NCBI GenBank assembly: GCA_019915015.1
Contig: JAHBBC010000008.1
Span: 186,001 to 250,000, forward strand
Direction: 5' to 3'
Length of the DNA: 64,000 nucleotides
Source: Auriscalpium vulgare
Lineage: Eukaryota > Basidiomycota > Agaricomycetes > Russulales > Auriscalpiaceae
A program made the position numbers and the translations under genes. Of the stretch, positions 44,469 through 54,540 are shown piece by piece. Positions within the stretch are counted from its first letter, which is position 1. The number at the start of each line of letters is the position of its first letter. The notes under the pieces are model-generated. The model had not been told where the DNA came from, did no database searches, and saw nothing but the letters and a program-made list of their open reading frames with translations.

Positions 44469-46506
44469 ATGCTGAACCCCGGCAATCCAGCGCTGTCGGA
44501 GGATAAAGAGACCTCTCTCCCGCCCATATACCACTCGACTGGAGCACCATGGTCGCCGCAACATGAGCGGCCAGCCGACATATTCCCTGTCGGTACTCCC
44601 TTCCCGGAGTACCCTGTCACCTATCCAGAGGAGATGGCGCAGGCTCAAGTAGATCCACAAGAACCTCGCCACACCGTCGCCATCGGCGGCCAAGCTGGCT
44701 GCAACTCTGGATCGACGGTGAGTACCACATTCCCAGGATGCGGGAGCATGCTCACGAAACCTAACGCAGGTCATTCCCGAGCTTCAAGTTGACCAAGGTC
44801 TGGGATCGAATGCTGTCTTCATTCCCGAGACTGTACAGCCCTATAACGCCGCTATTCATCAGCAGCCGATCGACTACACACAAAATCAACCAACGGAAGA
44901 CTTCAGTGCATTCCTCACGGCCAACGGCATCTCCGCACCCACCACACGACACGGGCAAGCGAGCTATTCGCTCAACACTGGCGCTCTCGCGGGCGTCGCA
45001 CCGATCTGGCCGGACGCCACACAGCTGTCCTCGTACCAGGTGAGTATCTAACTGATAACCAAAGTCGCGGTGCCGCTCACAAGATGTCCATTGACAGAAC
45101 CACTCCCACGACGCCGCACCGCCAAACATCCACGGGCGGCAGCTCGCCATTGATCCAAGGCTCACCTACGCCCCGCCCCAGAACAACAGTCCCCCAACGA
45201 TGGCGCAGCGACGTGGTTCCACCGGTATGAGAGCTGAGAGGAGGGCAGAGGTCAGTAACAAACTCCCATTGCCGTCGATATGCGACTCACTATGGTCCTA
45301 CAGCCATACCCGGCGCCTCGTGTTGCGACAACTCGAGGACATCCCATCGCGAGGGCCCCAACGTCCGCGATGGCCCAGCGCTTTGCAACAGGTCAAGGCC
45401 ACGGCTGCGACGCGAGTAGCAACCTGGGATTCAATGTCGTTCAAAGGCAGATGAAAGCCTCTTACCCCCAGTCACTGCCCGTTAGCGGGAACGTCACACG
45501 ACGCAGACGCAGCTCATTGTCCTCGGGCTACCAGTCGTCGGCGCCGTCGAAGTCTCCGACAACGCCGACGACCATCATGCCGCCCAGCATGCAGTACGGA
45601 CCTGTCTCTGTCGTATCGCCGACGCCACCCGTCCCCGAGTACAGCAACTGGCCGACTCAGATGCCCAGTCTGGCGGCACCACAATACCAGGGGTTCATGT
45701 CGACTCCCTACGCCCTGGATGAGCCATCCATCTTGTATGCGCCACACGGTACGGTGGCAGCCATGGCCAACACATATGGCGCACTGGAGTTGCCGACATT
45801 GCCGGGTCCATCCCCAGTTGCGTGTATCTCTGCAGCTGGGGCAACACGAAGGCGTGAGATCGAGGAGCTGGAAGACGATGGGCCATCAGCAACGTCACAA
45901 AGGTCATCGAAACAGACCAAACACAAGGAGAGGGTGGAGGAGTTCAGGGCTGAGTCCAGCGTGCAACAACACCGCATAGGCAAGGCCCTGAAAGAACAAA
46001 GATATAGATCAAAGACGAGCGACCGCGGGCGTGAAGACGCTGCGGTCAACTTCAATCCCGGATATCTAAACCCATTTTCCGCAGGGCCTAGTGCCTTGTC
46101 GTCAAGAGGAGAATCCGGGTTACGGACCGAGCCGTCTTTGAAGGGGGTGCACCAACAGTCAGGCTATAAAGCAGAGAGGAGGGGAGTGGGGAGGGGAGGT
46201 GCGGGCGAGACGAAGGTCGCTAGCGAGGTAGAGGCAGGGGAAAGGTTTCCCTGTCCCAACGCATGGAACGGATGCCGAGTGACCTTCAGCAAGAAGGGGG
46301 ACGGCCCGAGGCATAGAGATTTTGGTGCATGCAAGCATATGCCCACGATGGACACCGGCTCCATAGAGAGGTGGAAGTGTAATTGGCCGGGATGCAACAT
46401 GTCCTTGTCGCGGTCGGATGCACTCCACCGACATGAGCGCAATCATGCGAGACGGCAGGAGGAGAAGCGTTTGGCACGAGAGAACGAAAGCGGGAGAAAT
46501 AAATGA
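44469..46506 (+). CDS. Zinc-finger regulator B2
   Basis: Four exons (44469-44717, 44770-45039, 45098-45250, 45304-46506) give 624 residues. Exons 2, 3 and 4 have exactly the B1 lengths (270, 153 and 1,203 nt). The body is Ser/Pro/Thr-rich and probably disordered. Near the C-terminus is a first finger of C-x6-C-x12-H-x6-C form (CPNAWNGCRVTF) and a canonical C2H2 finger, CNWPGCNMSLSRSDALHRHE followed by RNH, then a basic tail. The second finger differs from that of B1 (CHCGKTF), so DNA preference may differ. All frames are open, so this is the clearest intact member of the family. It is a probable nuclear DNA-binding regulator. Confidence 0.75.
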
Positions 46507-46555
46507 TGAGGATGATCGTCGAACGAGGAGTTATGCATCTATCTGTTATTCATAG

Positions 46556-47023
46556 CTACCCTTTTGTATATTTCGTTTTATGAGCCTCTTTGTCTTCTTG
46601 GCCTTGACAATAACTCTGGCTAGTAGATTTCCCCGGGAAAGCGAGGTGAGATGGATGCGTACCAGTGATCGCGTTGTCTGTTCGCCAGCCCTGCGCAGTT
46701 TCGTTTAATGAGTGCACTGCCCGTAGAAACGAAAACAAGGAGATGCACGGAAGATGTTGCAAGACAATACATTGTCGCTGACTTGACGACGACAATTCCA
46801 CGAGACGCCGGTGCTTAAGACAATTGTCGTTGAACAATTGGGCGATTTCCAGGGCGCCGACAGCCTCGTTTCGACTCCTATGAACTCTATACAATAAATG
46901 CACGTGTCGTACGACAGAATTTAGCAACCTATTGACCGGCACCATCAGCATTTTATTTCCGGAAAGTAAGGCGCCTACGAGCGGACGGAGCAACAAGTTC
47001 AAACGGCTCGCAGCACGGAGCAC
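46556..47023 (-). CDS. Small open frame conserved in all three modules (copy 2)
   Basis: A 155-residue frame convergent with B2, whose stop is only 50 bp away. Up to about residue 130 it is nearly identical to 62250-62657, and it is recognisably related to 25167-25601 with frame-preserving gaps. The N-terminus is hydrophobic (LNLLLRPLVGALL), possibly a weak membrane or targeting segment. The C-terminus differs from copy 3 because a base change shifts the end. The function is unknown; a conserved 3' untranslated region is the alternative. Confidence 0.35.
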   Translation of the reverse strand: MLRAASRLNLLLRPLVGALLSGNKMLMVPVNRLLNSVVRHVHLLYRVHRSRNEAVGALEIAQLFNDNCLKHRRLVELSSSSQRQCIVLQHLPCISLFSFLRAVHSLNETAQGWRTDNAITGTHPSHLAFPGKSTSQSYCQGQEDKEAHKTKYTKG

Positions 47024-47385
47024 AAAAACGTTCTCAAGCCGTCGACATAGACAATACCGAGCTATTATATCGCCACGGAGTCACTTTTGGGGCCTAATGG
47101 GTCGAGCCAATGCACAAGCAAAGGCACGCCAGAGCCGGATATGGCGGCAAGTCGGAGGCCGATGACATGGCCGTTGCTACAATTGGTAGGGAGAGCACTT
47201 CGTCATCAAGTCAGCGAAGACAACCTGCCGTCTAGAGATCCAATCGGAAAGCCCACGAGAGAGCCTCTTTGCTCTCAAGCGCGACGACTAACCTGACCGC
47301 CAGAACCACGTAAACTCTACCCGACGCATGCGCCCCACAGCCACCACGGGGATGGGTTCATATCGTCGCCTTGCTTCGTCGCGTG

Positions 47386-47544
47386 CTTTCACTGGCAGTA
47401 CTCGGCGCGGGATAGAGACTGGACCGTAAGCCGCCGTTGGTGACGCGGTGACGGTGTTGGCCCTGCGTCCACGTGCCGAGCCGCCGCCGCCGCCCGGTCC
47501 GCCAGCACTTTCCAAGCTAGCGGCAGCGGGAAAGTAACATCAAT
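47386..47544. other. Spacer between module copy 2 and the Harbinger element
   Basis: GC-rich sequence with a GCCGCCGCCGCC run near 47483. No gene. Confidence 0.3.
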
Positions 47545-47604
47545 AGCCCTACTCAATATCATTTTATTTCGCCATTTTATTTCGCCTCGTATATGAGCTC
47601 GAGG
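47545..47604 (+). repeat. Left terminal inverted repeat of the Harbinger element
   Basis: Starts AGCCCTACTCAATATC and ends GAGCTCGAGG. It contains a 13-bp direct repeat, CATTTTATTTCGC, which could be a transposase binding site. Confidence 0.85.
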
Positions 47605-47807
47605 TGCTAGCCGACATCAGACCCTGAACAGGGTCCCGCACATAACTATCCGCGGCCTCTCTTAACCTTAACCATATATTTATCTCTCGCATTCTGTCCT
47701 TGTTGATTGCTGTCGGGGTTTGGAATGTAATTGCCCGAGCGATTCGTCGTGAAGCAGAGTTGCCGCCGTGTGGCACTTTTGACTTGGTGGAATTGCAGTC
47801 TGCCCCC

Positions 47808-49537
47808 ATGAACCATCACTTCGGGGGCTTTCCACCCTACCCACAGCCCATCAGTCCACGCCGTCGGGGCCCTCTTGCACATCCAGCTACTGCAGAGCAG
47901 TATGCACACCCTCTCCCTCCCTTCCATCCCGGCCCTCAGCATCCCAACACTGAAAATCACCGGCTCCATCAGCAGTGGCGCCCTCCGCACCAGTATATCG
48001 ACAACCGTGCTCAATACGACGTAGCGCCGGCGCAAAATGCCGTTCAATGGGGCACGGGAACGCCCATTGTGCGCCCTTCCAATGCGGCGCGCCCCGGCGA
48101 CGGCGAAGCTCTCGAAGAGCATTTCGTCTGGTCGCAGGAATTCTCCTTACTCAAGCCACCACAAGCCGCTGTTACTCAGCCCGAGCAACCTACCCGGCAT
48201 GCAACACGTTCGAAAGCCGTCATCGCAGGTGACGGCGTCGGCAACGCCGGTCGCCACGCTAACATACCGGCCGAGCAACCCCTCCCGACACCCGTTGTTC
48301 CTTCTCAGGCCCCGCATCCGCCTGCTCCAGCCTCTCCGACATCAAATGCTGGTGAGAAGGCACCATTACCGACGCCTGCAAAGACACCTGCTAACAAGAA
48401 GGGCCGCACGAATGCCGGCAAAGGCAGCAAGTCCGGGCAGGGCAACCGGCGCGATGCAGGCGGCTCGGACGATGAAATATTGGAGCTCACAGAGGCGCAG
48501 ATGGATGCAGCTGCGCTGAAGGTGAAGGAGGCAAAGAAAACGGAGCCGAAAGGACTCTCGAACACGGACAAGCTGAAGGCTGTCGAATGCATCACGTCGC
48601 CCGAGCGCTGGCCCACCTTTCGAGTGAATCAGCATCGCGTCTTCATACATGTAAGCATCCAAAGCCATTCCCGGCGTAAATTTGCTCACCTGAGATGCCG
48701 TAGATTGCCTCTGTTGTTCTCTCGAAGCGCGTGACCCCCACGCAGATCCGCAACTACTGGTGGAATCAAGCCTGGGAGAAGTACAAAGCTGTTCGGATTA
48801 TGAGTCAGCACACTGGAGGTGGTGACGGAGACGCGGACAGACAAATAAGGGAGGGGAAAGCCAAAGTGAGGAACATGTTCTCGCAGAAAGTGCTGGACGC
48901 GTTCGAGGCATCTCGCATCTACGAGGCAATTAATAAAGTGTGCGTTCCCACCCTACCAAATGCCAATCACACGACAGCTGACCCTGTTTCCAGTGCAAAA
49001 GATGACGCGAGCGTCGTACGGCACGATGACTTCAGCTCGGCTCGCGCAGTATCCGATGATGATGGAAGCAACAGCGAGCACGAGACGGCGGATGATGAGC
49101 ACTCAGACAGCAGTGGCGACAGCCACACCAACAAGAAGTCAAAGGCAGGGAAGAAGTCGCAGAAAAAGCGTAAGCGTGGTGATGGAAGCGACGATTTCTC
49201 GTCCATGGTCGCGCGCGCGTTGAAAAATGTCGAGGCACGGAACAAGCGCCAAGAGAAGGTTGATAAGATTCAACTGGACCTTGCCAAGCTTCGCGAAGAG
49301 CGGGAGCGCCAGGAATTCGAGGAGCGGCGAGAGCAGGCGCGTCGCAAGGCAGCCGCGGAACAGTGGGCGACCGCCATGGCCATGGTAGATCACGTCAACC
49401 CACTCATCCGCCAACAAGGCGAGCGGCTTGTGCAGCGGCTGACAGATGAAGAGGAACGCGCAGTCACAGCGGAAACAGCAAAGGTGGCGGCGGCGGGCGA
49501 GGCGGCGGCGGCGGCGGCATCGGGCACTGCAGACTAA
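47808..49537 (+). CDS. Harbinger Myb/SANT-like DNA-binding protein
   Basis: Two exons (47808-48650 and 48704-49537) give 558 residues. The start chosen, MNHHFGG, is the second in-frame Met; an earlier one at 47700 is possible. The first ~210 residues are Pro/Gln/His-rich and probably disordered. Residues of about 255-320 form a Myb/SANT-like helical unit (ERWPTFRVNQ, then TPTQIRNYWWNQAWEKYKAV), split by the intron. An acidic Ser-rich stretch follows, then a basic nuclear-signal-like KKSQKKRKR, a long Arg/Glu/Gln-rich coiled coil and a poly-Ala end. In this superfamily the Myb-like partner binds the ends and helps bring the transposase into the nucleus. It is transcribed toward the transposase gene; the two stops are about 90 bp apart. 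Confidence 0.8.
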
Positions 49538-49628
49538 GTTCACTCGTATTTCTTTTACTAATTGCACTGTTCATGTATAAAGGCTTATATTCTATAATAC
49601 TCATTGCACTTTGATTAGCTACTACTGT

Positions 49629-51052
49629 CTACGGGGGAACAATGAGGTCAAGAAGCTGTTTGCGACGCAACAGGCCCGCGCGATACATGTCGTCACCATC
49701 CATTTCGAGAACCACCCGTGCGTCAGCCTCGCCGCGTACTGCATCCACATCGGCATCTTCCGCACCGTTGTAGTGCTTGAGCATGCTTGGGTCGTCGCCG
49801 AATGCCTCGAGGATGTTGTGAATGATCATGAGGGCCTCGATTGTGCGGTAGACCTCCTTGAGATTGCGACCGGGCATGTTGCGGAGGATGGGGAAGCGCC
49901 CTTTAAGCCGACCAAAGGCGTGCTCGACGAAGATCCGGAGAGATGAGAGCTTCCGGTTGAATTTCGTGCGCCGTGCGGACTCGACGGGGTCGTCGGTGAG
50001 GTCGTGATCATTGAAGGGGCGTATGGTGAAAGGGGTCAAGGGATAGCCTGTATATAGCCGTCAGTGCGCGCACAAACCGGCGCTGAAGGTGTTGTGCATA
50101 CCTTTGTCCACTAAGACGTACTCGTGCGGCTCGAAGTACTCGTTGCGATGGCGCCAGAGATGTGAATTTGACCAAACGCGGCTATCTTGAACGGAGCCGG
50201 GCCAGCCAAAGTCGTACGACGTGAAAATCGCGCGGTGATCCACTGTAGCTTGTATGACAAGCTGTAAGTGCCTATAAGATGACATGTATGAAAGACGAAA
50301 GACGAAACAACGTACCGCATACCGCTTCTTGCGGCACCAGAATGCATATCCGTTGACAGACGGGCGCGTTGCGAGGAAGATGTAGCTGCCGTCGCCAATG
50401 CTGATGCAACCAACGAAGCCCCAGCCGGCGTCCATCTCCTCAGACAGGAATGCGCGGCGGCCAGGGCCCGGCCACGCCAGATGGTCCTGGCGGATGTTGC
50501 GGAAGGCTTGACACACGCGGCGCGTGTAAAGGAACACGGTCCCCTCGGCGATTGCGAGGACGCCCGAGGTCTTCAGGATCCCTTCAGCACCCATCCGGCA
50601 GAGAAATGTTGCGAGCTGGAACTTGACGGGTCGCTGGGGTCGCTGGCTCGTGCTATGGAACACGGGGTCGTCCTTGATCAAGTCATACAGGTGCCAGAAA
50701 GCGGCACGACTCATCCTGATCAACATTTCATCGGCTATGGTCGACAGACGCACAAGTTTTGCTCAACACACCTGAACCAAGTCTTGAACATCCGCTCCGA
50801 CGCATCTTCTATCAACCATGCAAGAAAGGCTTCACACTTGACTTGGTCGTAGCGTCCGCGCGGCCCAAACTTGCGACTTCTGGGAGATTCCATCCGTCTG
50901 CTGCGAGCCAGCCCGGCGAGCATCGCAGCGACCACGAGATCTTCGTCATCTTCGGCTTCAGCCAGCAACAGGATGCAGAGGGCCTCGAGAGCAGTAAGAG
51001 AGGGACGCTCCGATCTGCTTGCGCGACCAGAACGTCCCCTAGTGCGAGCCAT
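49629..51052 (-). CDS. Harbinger transposase (DDE_Tnp_4 type)
   Basis: Four exons (50772-51052, 50316-50715, 50102-50261, 49629-50047) give 419 residues, with phases consistent throughout. The N-terminus is basic, followed by a helical region with FWHLYDLIKDDPVF. The DDE catalytic core is visible as IGDGSYIFLATRP (first Asp), GWPGSVQDSRVW (second Asp) and FVEHAFGRLKGRFP (Glu), the usual signatures of PIF/Harbinger nucleases. It would cut and rejoin DNA at the element's ends. No stop or missing catalytic residue is seen, so it is probably functional. It is transcribed convergently with the Myb-like gene, as is common in this group. Confidence 0.87.
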
Positions 51053-51188
51053 GGAGAGGTGATGTCGCCGACGCGCGGCCTCGCGCAGCACTGTCCGTAT
51101 TCACACTCCGACATGGATATATCCCAGAATATACGGCTAATAAACTTTTATATCGACAGTCCTGATCTCGGCTCCATCACTTCGCGTG

Positions 51189-51248
51189 CCTCGAGCTCAT
51201 ATACGAGGCGAAATAAAATGACAAAATAAAATGATATTGAGTAGGGCT
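51189..51248 (-). repeat. Right terminal inverted repeat of the Harbinger element
   Basis: The reverse complement matches 47545-47604 at 58 of 60 positions. The two differences fall in the middle (TTTCGCC against TTTTGTC). Confidence 0.85.
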
Positions 51249-51617
51249 AATATATGTACTCGATACATCATATCTGGTGTTATTTATGTATTCTCCATGA
51301 TGCACAGGCAAAGTCAACATTCCAAGCTTTAAATGTACGCGTACGTAGTCAGCGCCGGTCAAGCGCCGGTCAGTGTTGCGGCCAACCACTCAACGTGGCC
51401 CTCTGTGAATTAATGGCCTGTCTAGCGTTGGGACTCCGCGGTCAGGATGTGCACTGAATGATGATCATTACTAGTGCGTAGAAGACTCGCGTGCTTCAAG
51501 ACACAGTCTTTGTGCTCGCTCGGCGCGGCGCTAACCGAAGCCACACCGCGCCGGCCGCAAGTCCAGTGACCGCGTCATTTCGAATCTGCTTGTTCCGCAC
51601 CTCAATCTCAACGCACG

Positions 51618-52294
51618 ATGGACGATCCACGCCCGCGCCGACAGGACGAGATCACAGACCCGGCCTTCTGGAAGCCAAAGCTGCAGCTCATGCCTCAATT
51701 TTACGCGCCGCTCCATCCTCATCGTCTGTGGCATCCGACATTCGATGGGATTGGCGTCCACAACATCCCAAACATCGGTCAAGCGACGACCACCCTCGAA
51801 GCGGGCCTTACATTGCCGCCATCTCACCTTCAACGGATGCCCCCGACGCAGAATCTAGCATACACCATTCACCCTGCTGACCGCGGCGATAGGTCCTCTG
51901 GCGATCTTGGCACTACGTTCGCAGGCTCCTCAGTCAGTGCAGATGTCCTTAAACCCAAGAGCTTCACTCACCGTGCCTCCAGGACCCACAGGAGAAAATA
52001 TACCCCGAGCATAACCTGAACAACCTCCTGCGAGTCCCCGGCCACAGCGGGCAAATAGTTCGGGTGCCCACGACTGGCGCCGCCCGCACGCGTAGCATGC
52101 AGCACAACAACGTCGTAGATCATGGCATAGGCTATACTCTTTTCGACCAGCCGACGTCCGCGATAAGCAGCATCGCTGCACAGCAGCCTGCCGGCGTCGA
52201 CCCGAGCTTCTTGAACGCGTCGAACGATGTCGCACAGCAAACACGTCGGCCCGGGCTAGTCGCCGCAACGCAGAGGTCTGATCGTAGAGCGCAG
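51618..52294 (+). pseudogene. 5' half of a zinc-finger regulator A copy (A2), truncated
   Basis: Exons 1 (51618-51932) and 2 (51992-52294) match A1 exons 1 and 2 closely: KLQLMPQFYAPLHPHRLWHP, the same GTCAGTGCAG donor and the same exon 2 end before a GTCAGC donor. Both frames are open. About 25 bp into intron 2 the sequence switches abruptly to the reductase segment R2. There is no exon 3 and no zinc finger after it. The missing end most likely corresponds to the decayed piece at 56880-57692. Without the fingers it cannot be a working regulator. Confidence 0.7.
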
Positions 52295-52322
52295 GTCAGC
52301 ATCGCATCTTTGCGCCGCAACA

Positions 52323-54515
52323 AACATTTTTTAAAAATAGCCGTTTCGTTCAAACGCATGGTTGAACTTTCCAAGTCTATTTTCTGTCACCAGTGCACCC
52401 TGCCACGGACACGCAGTTCCTTCCAGCACACACCTACTGGAGCAAACCCGCCGCCTTCAAATCCACAGCCATATCGTTCACGGACTCCTCGAAGCCACGA
52501 TACTTGAACCCAGGAAGGTATTTGAACGTCTTCGCATTCAGGATCGGCGCATTGACCTTGCCCGCGCCCGCGCCCTTCGTGGCCTTGCCGGGGACATTGT
52601 AGCCCGCCGCATTCAGAACGTCATATATGTCCTGCCACGCGTACAGGCCTGCAGCGGCGCCAGCGTCAGTCCGATCGCGGGGAATGAGTGTGCCGGGGCA
52701 GATGCACGCACCGTTGGTGGTGGCGAGCCGCTCGCCGCCGAGCGCCGGCGTCTCGAGCGCGAGGACGTGCAGCTCCGCGGTGTCGCGCACGTCGACCCAG
52801 TCGCCGACGGTCGAGCCGCTCGTGTCACCCGCGGGAAACGTGCTTAGGAACACGCCGGGCGAGCTGCCGATGGTCTTGCCCACCTTACGAGGAAAGCGTG
52901 TGAGCGAGATCATGTCATTAAGACCGGCGGTGCACCGACCTTGTGGATAAACGGGCCCCAGTTGAACGTTGGCAGGATCGTGACGAGGTCGAACGACGGG
53001 CGCGCAGCGCTCACGAAGTCCCACGCGGCCCTTTTCTGCGCGGGTTTTCGCTGCACCATACACGAGCCACGGCGACGAGTCCTTGTCGAGCTTGGCGTCA
53101 AGCGCGACTGAGTTCCAGGAGGCCTGCGATAAAAGCGTCAACGCCGGGCCTCCGTCGCATCCACCTCTCAATGCCACGCACCTCGTCATATGTCGTGCCG
53201 GCCTTGACGTTCAAGTAGTCTAGATTATTTATGGCGACGCCCGAGCTGGTGATCAGAACGCGCTTGACCTTGGATCTGATACGATTATCAGTACTAACGC
53301 GAAGGGATCGAACGGCGACCACGTACCCGTATTTGTGGGCGCTCTTGAGGATGCCGGTGGCGCCGGCGATCGCCGGAGAGACGACTTCAGAGGGGTCTTC
53401 GAAGGTGAAGACCACGGGCGACGCGCAGTGGATGATGGCATCGACATCCTTCACGGCTTCATCGTACGCATTCTCCTGCAAGGACCAGGTCAATGAGATT
53501 GGAATGGGCATTCGCATCAAGAGCGAAATTCGCTAACCACTTCGATATCGGGGACGTTGACGTGCGACACCTTGCCCTTGTACTCCGGGAAGCGACCCTC
53601 GATAAACGCCGCCTGTTCGTCATTGCGCGTGCTGCATTGCATGATTGAGCAGACGACTACAAAGACACGGGAGCGAAACGTACGCGACGAGGACAGAAAA
53701 TTTGTGCTCAACGAGGTACTTGACGACCCACGCGCCGATGTAGCCCGACGCGCCAGTGACGAGGACCTTTCCAAGTATGCGGACTATCGCCCTGACTGCC
53801 CACAGACTATAATGATAGTATTAGTACAAACGATGACATCTGACAGTGGCTTCTGCTCATGCGTCAGCTAAGCAATTCATATGCGACTTACTTAACAACC
53901 AAGTCAGCAATTCGCAATACGATGGCATGTATTCTGTTCAGTGTTCAAGCTAATGCAGCGAAGCATCCGTCATTCGGTCTCGGGTTGCCGATCATGACTG
54001 AGCATTCCCCTAATATTAGCATACTGGTCCCGTCAGAGAAAAGACTTCAAGTTGAAGCTCGGCGTACCATGATTCCTATCAACAGTATGCACTAGGTGCA
54101 TCGGATGGGATAGCGGTGGTGCGGGTATTTTTTGGGATTTGTCCAGGGCTCGAGCATGTCGTAGGCCCGACGCGTCACCGCGTCACCTACTTAGCACGCA
54201 TCGAGTCAGGTACTTAGCGCGAGGAAGAGCGCCGTACGGGCTTACCTAGGACTATAGGACGCCGGGCGTGGGTGCGTGCCAAGCTGACGCGCGCTGACGT
54301 GGCGGAAGTCAGCCTGTGGTCAGCCCGATGACCGGAATCGTCACGACTCTTGAAGGCCACGGTCGACTCAAGGAAGAGAGAGGAATCAAATGTATTCTCA
54401 AGAGTGGGTCATTCAAGAGGTACAAATGGACGACGATGACCATGGCGCCCAGTGGTAGAGGTATTTCGGAGTTTCAACCAATTTGAAGGGGCGGCTTTCG
54501 GACATCGAACCAACT
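52323..54515 (-). repeat. Reductase segment, copy R2 (inserted in A2)
   Basis: Duplicate of 38835-41085 in the same orientation, starting at ACATTTTTTAAAAATAGCCG inside intron 2 of A2. It lacks about 140 bp around the promoter and start codon of the reductase. Confidence 0.65.
52434..53773 (-). pseudogene. NAD(P)-dependent extended SDR reductase R2, start lost and frameshifted
   Basis: Exons correspond one to one with R1: 53684-53773 (5' end lost), 53538-53631, 53327-53475, 53182-53275, 52940-53123 and 52434-52883. VTGASGYIGAWV, ITSSGVA and YGAAKTRAEK are present. Three differences from R1 matter. The start codon, leader and TATA box are deleted, and an in-frame stop lies upstream. Exon 5 is 184 nt against 183 in R1, with an extra base at a GAAAAGGG run near 53037, so FDLVTILPTFNWGPF falls out of frame. 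Exon 6 keeps the correct 450-nt frame that R1 has lost. It is non-functional unless the exon 5 change is an assembly error and a new start is used. Confidence 0.7.
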
Positions 54516-54519
54516 TGAA

Positions 54520-54540
54520 GGATAGGATAGGATAGGATAG
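54520..54540 (+). repeat. (GATAG)n microsatellite
   Basis: Four perfect pentamers, at the edge of segment R2. Confidence 0.8.

Larger units (their letters stand above)
42412..47385 (+). repeat. Zinc-finger module, copy 2
   Basis: Direct duplicate of 57979-63022. Both begin at AGGAGAGGGTCACGGGCTGA and end at GCTTCGTCGCGTG; outside those points the two sequences part at once. The module has a leader of about 2 kb, gene B2, a small convergent open frame and a tail. Identity with copy 3 is very high over long runs. Confidence 0.75.
47545..51248. mobile_element. Complete PIF/Harbinger transposon, 3.7 kb
   Basis: Two genes in convergent orientation, a Myb/SANT-like DNA-binding protein and a DDE_Tnp_4-type transposase, lie between 60-bp terminal inverted repeats with two mismatches. 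The direct repeat AAT flanks both ends (47542-47544 and 51249-51251), consistent with the 3-bp duplication of this superfamily. Both genes are open across all exons, so the element could be active. It inserted about 160 bp beyond module copy 2. Confidence 0.85.

Noticed and set aside
47141..47545. Module copy 2 and the Harbinger element as one larger element
   Set aside because: The module border at 47385 and the Harbinger end at 47545 are separate, and module copy 3 lacks any Harbinger sequence.
48905..49000. A possible second intron in the Harbinger Myb-like gene (GTGTGCG to TTCCAG)
   Set aside because: Removing it (56 nt) would cause an immediate stop, while reading through keeps a good frame.
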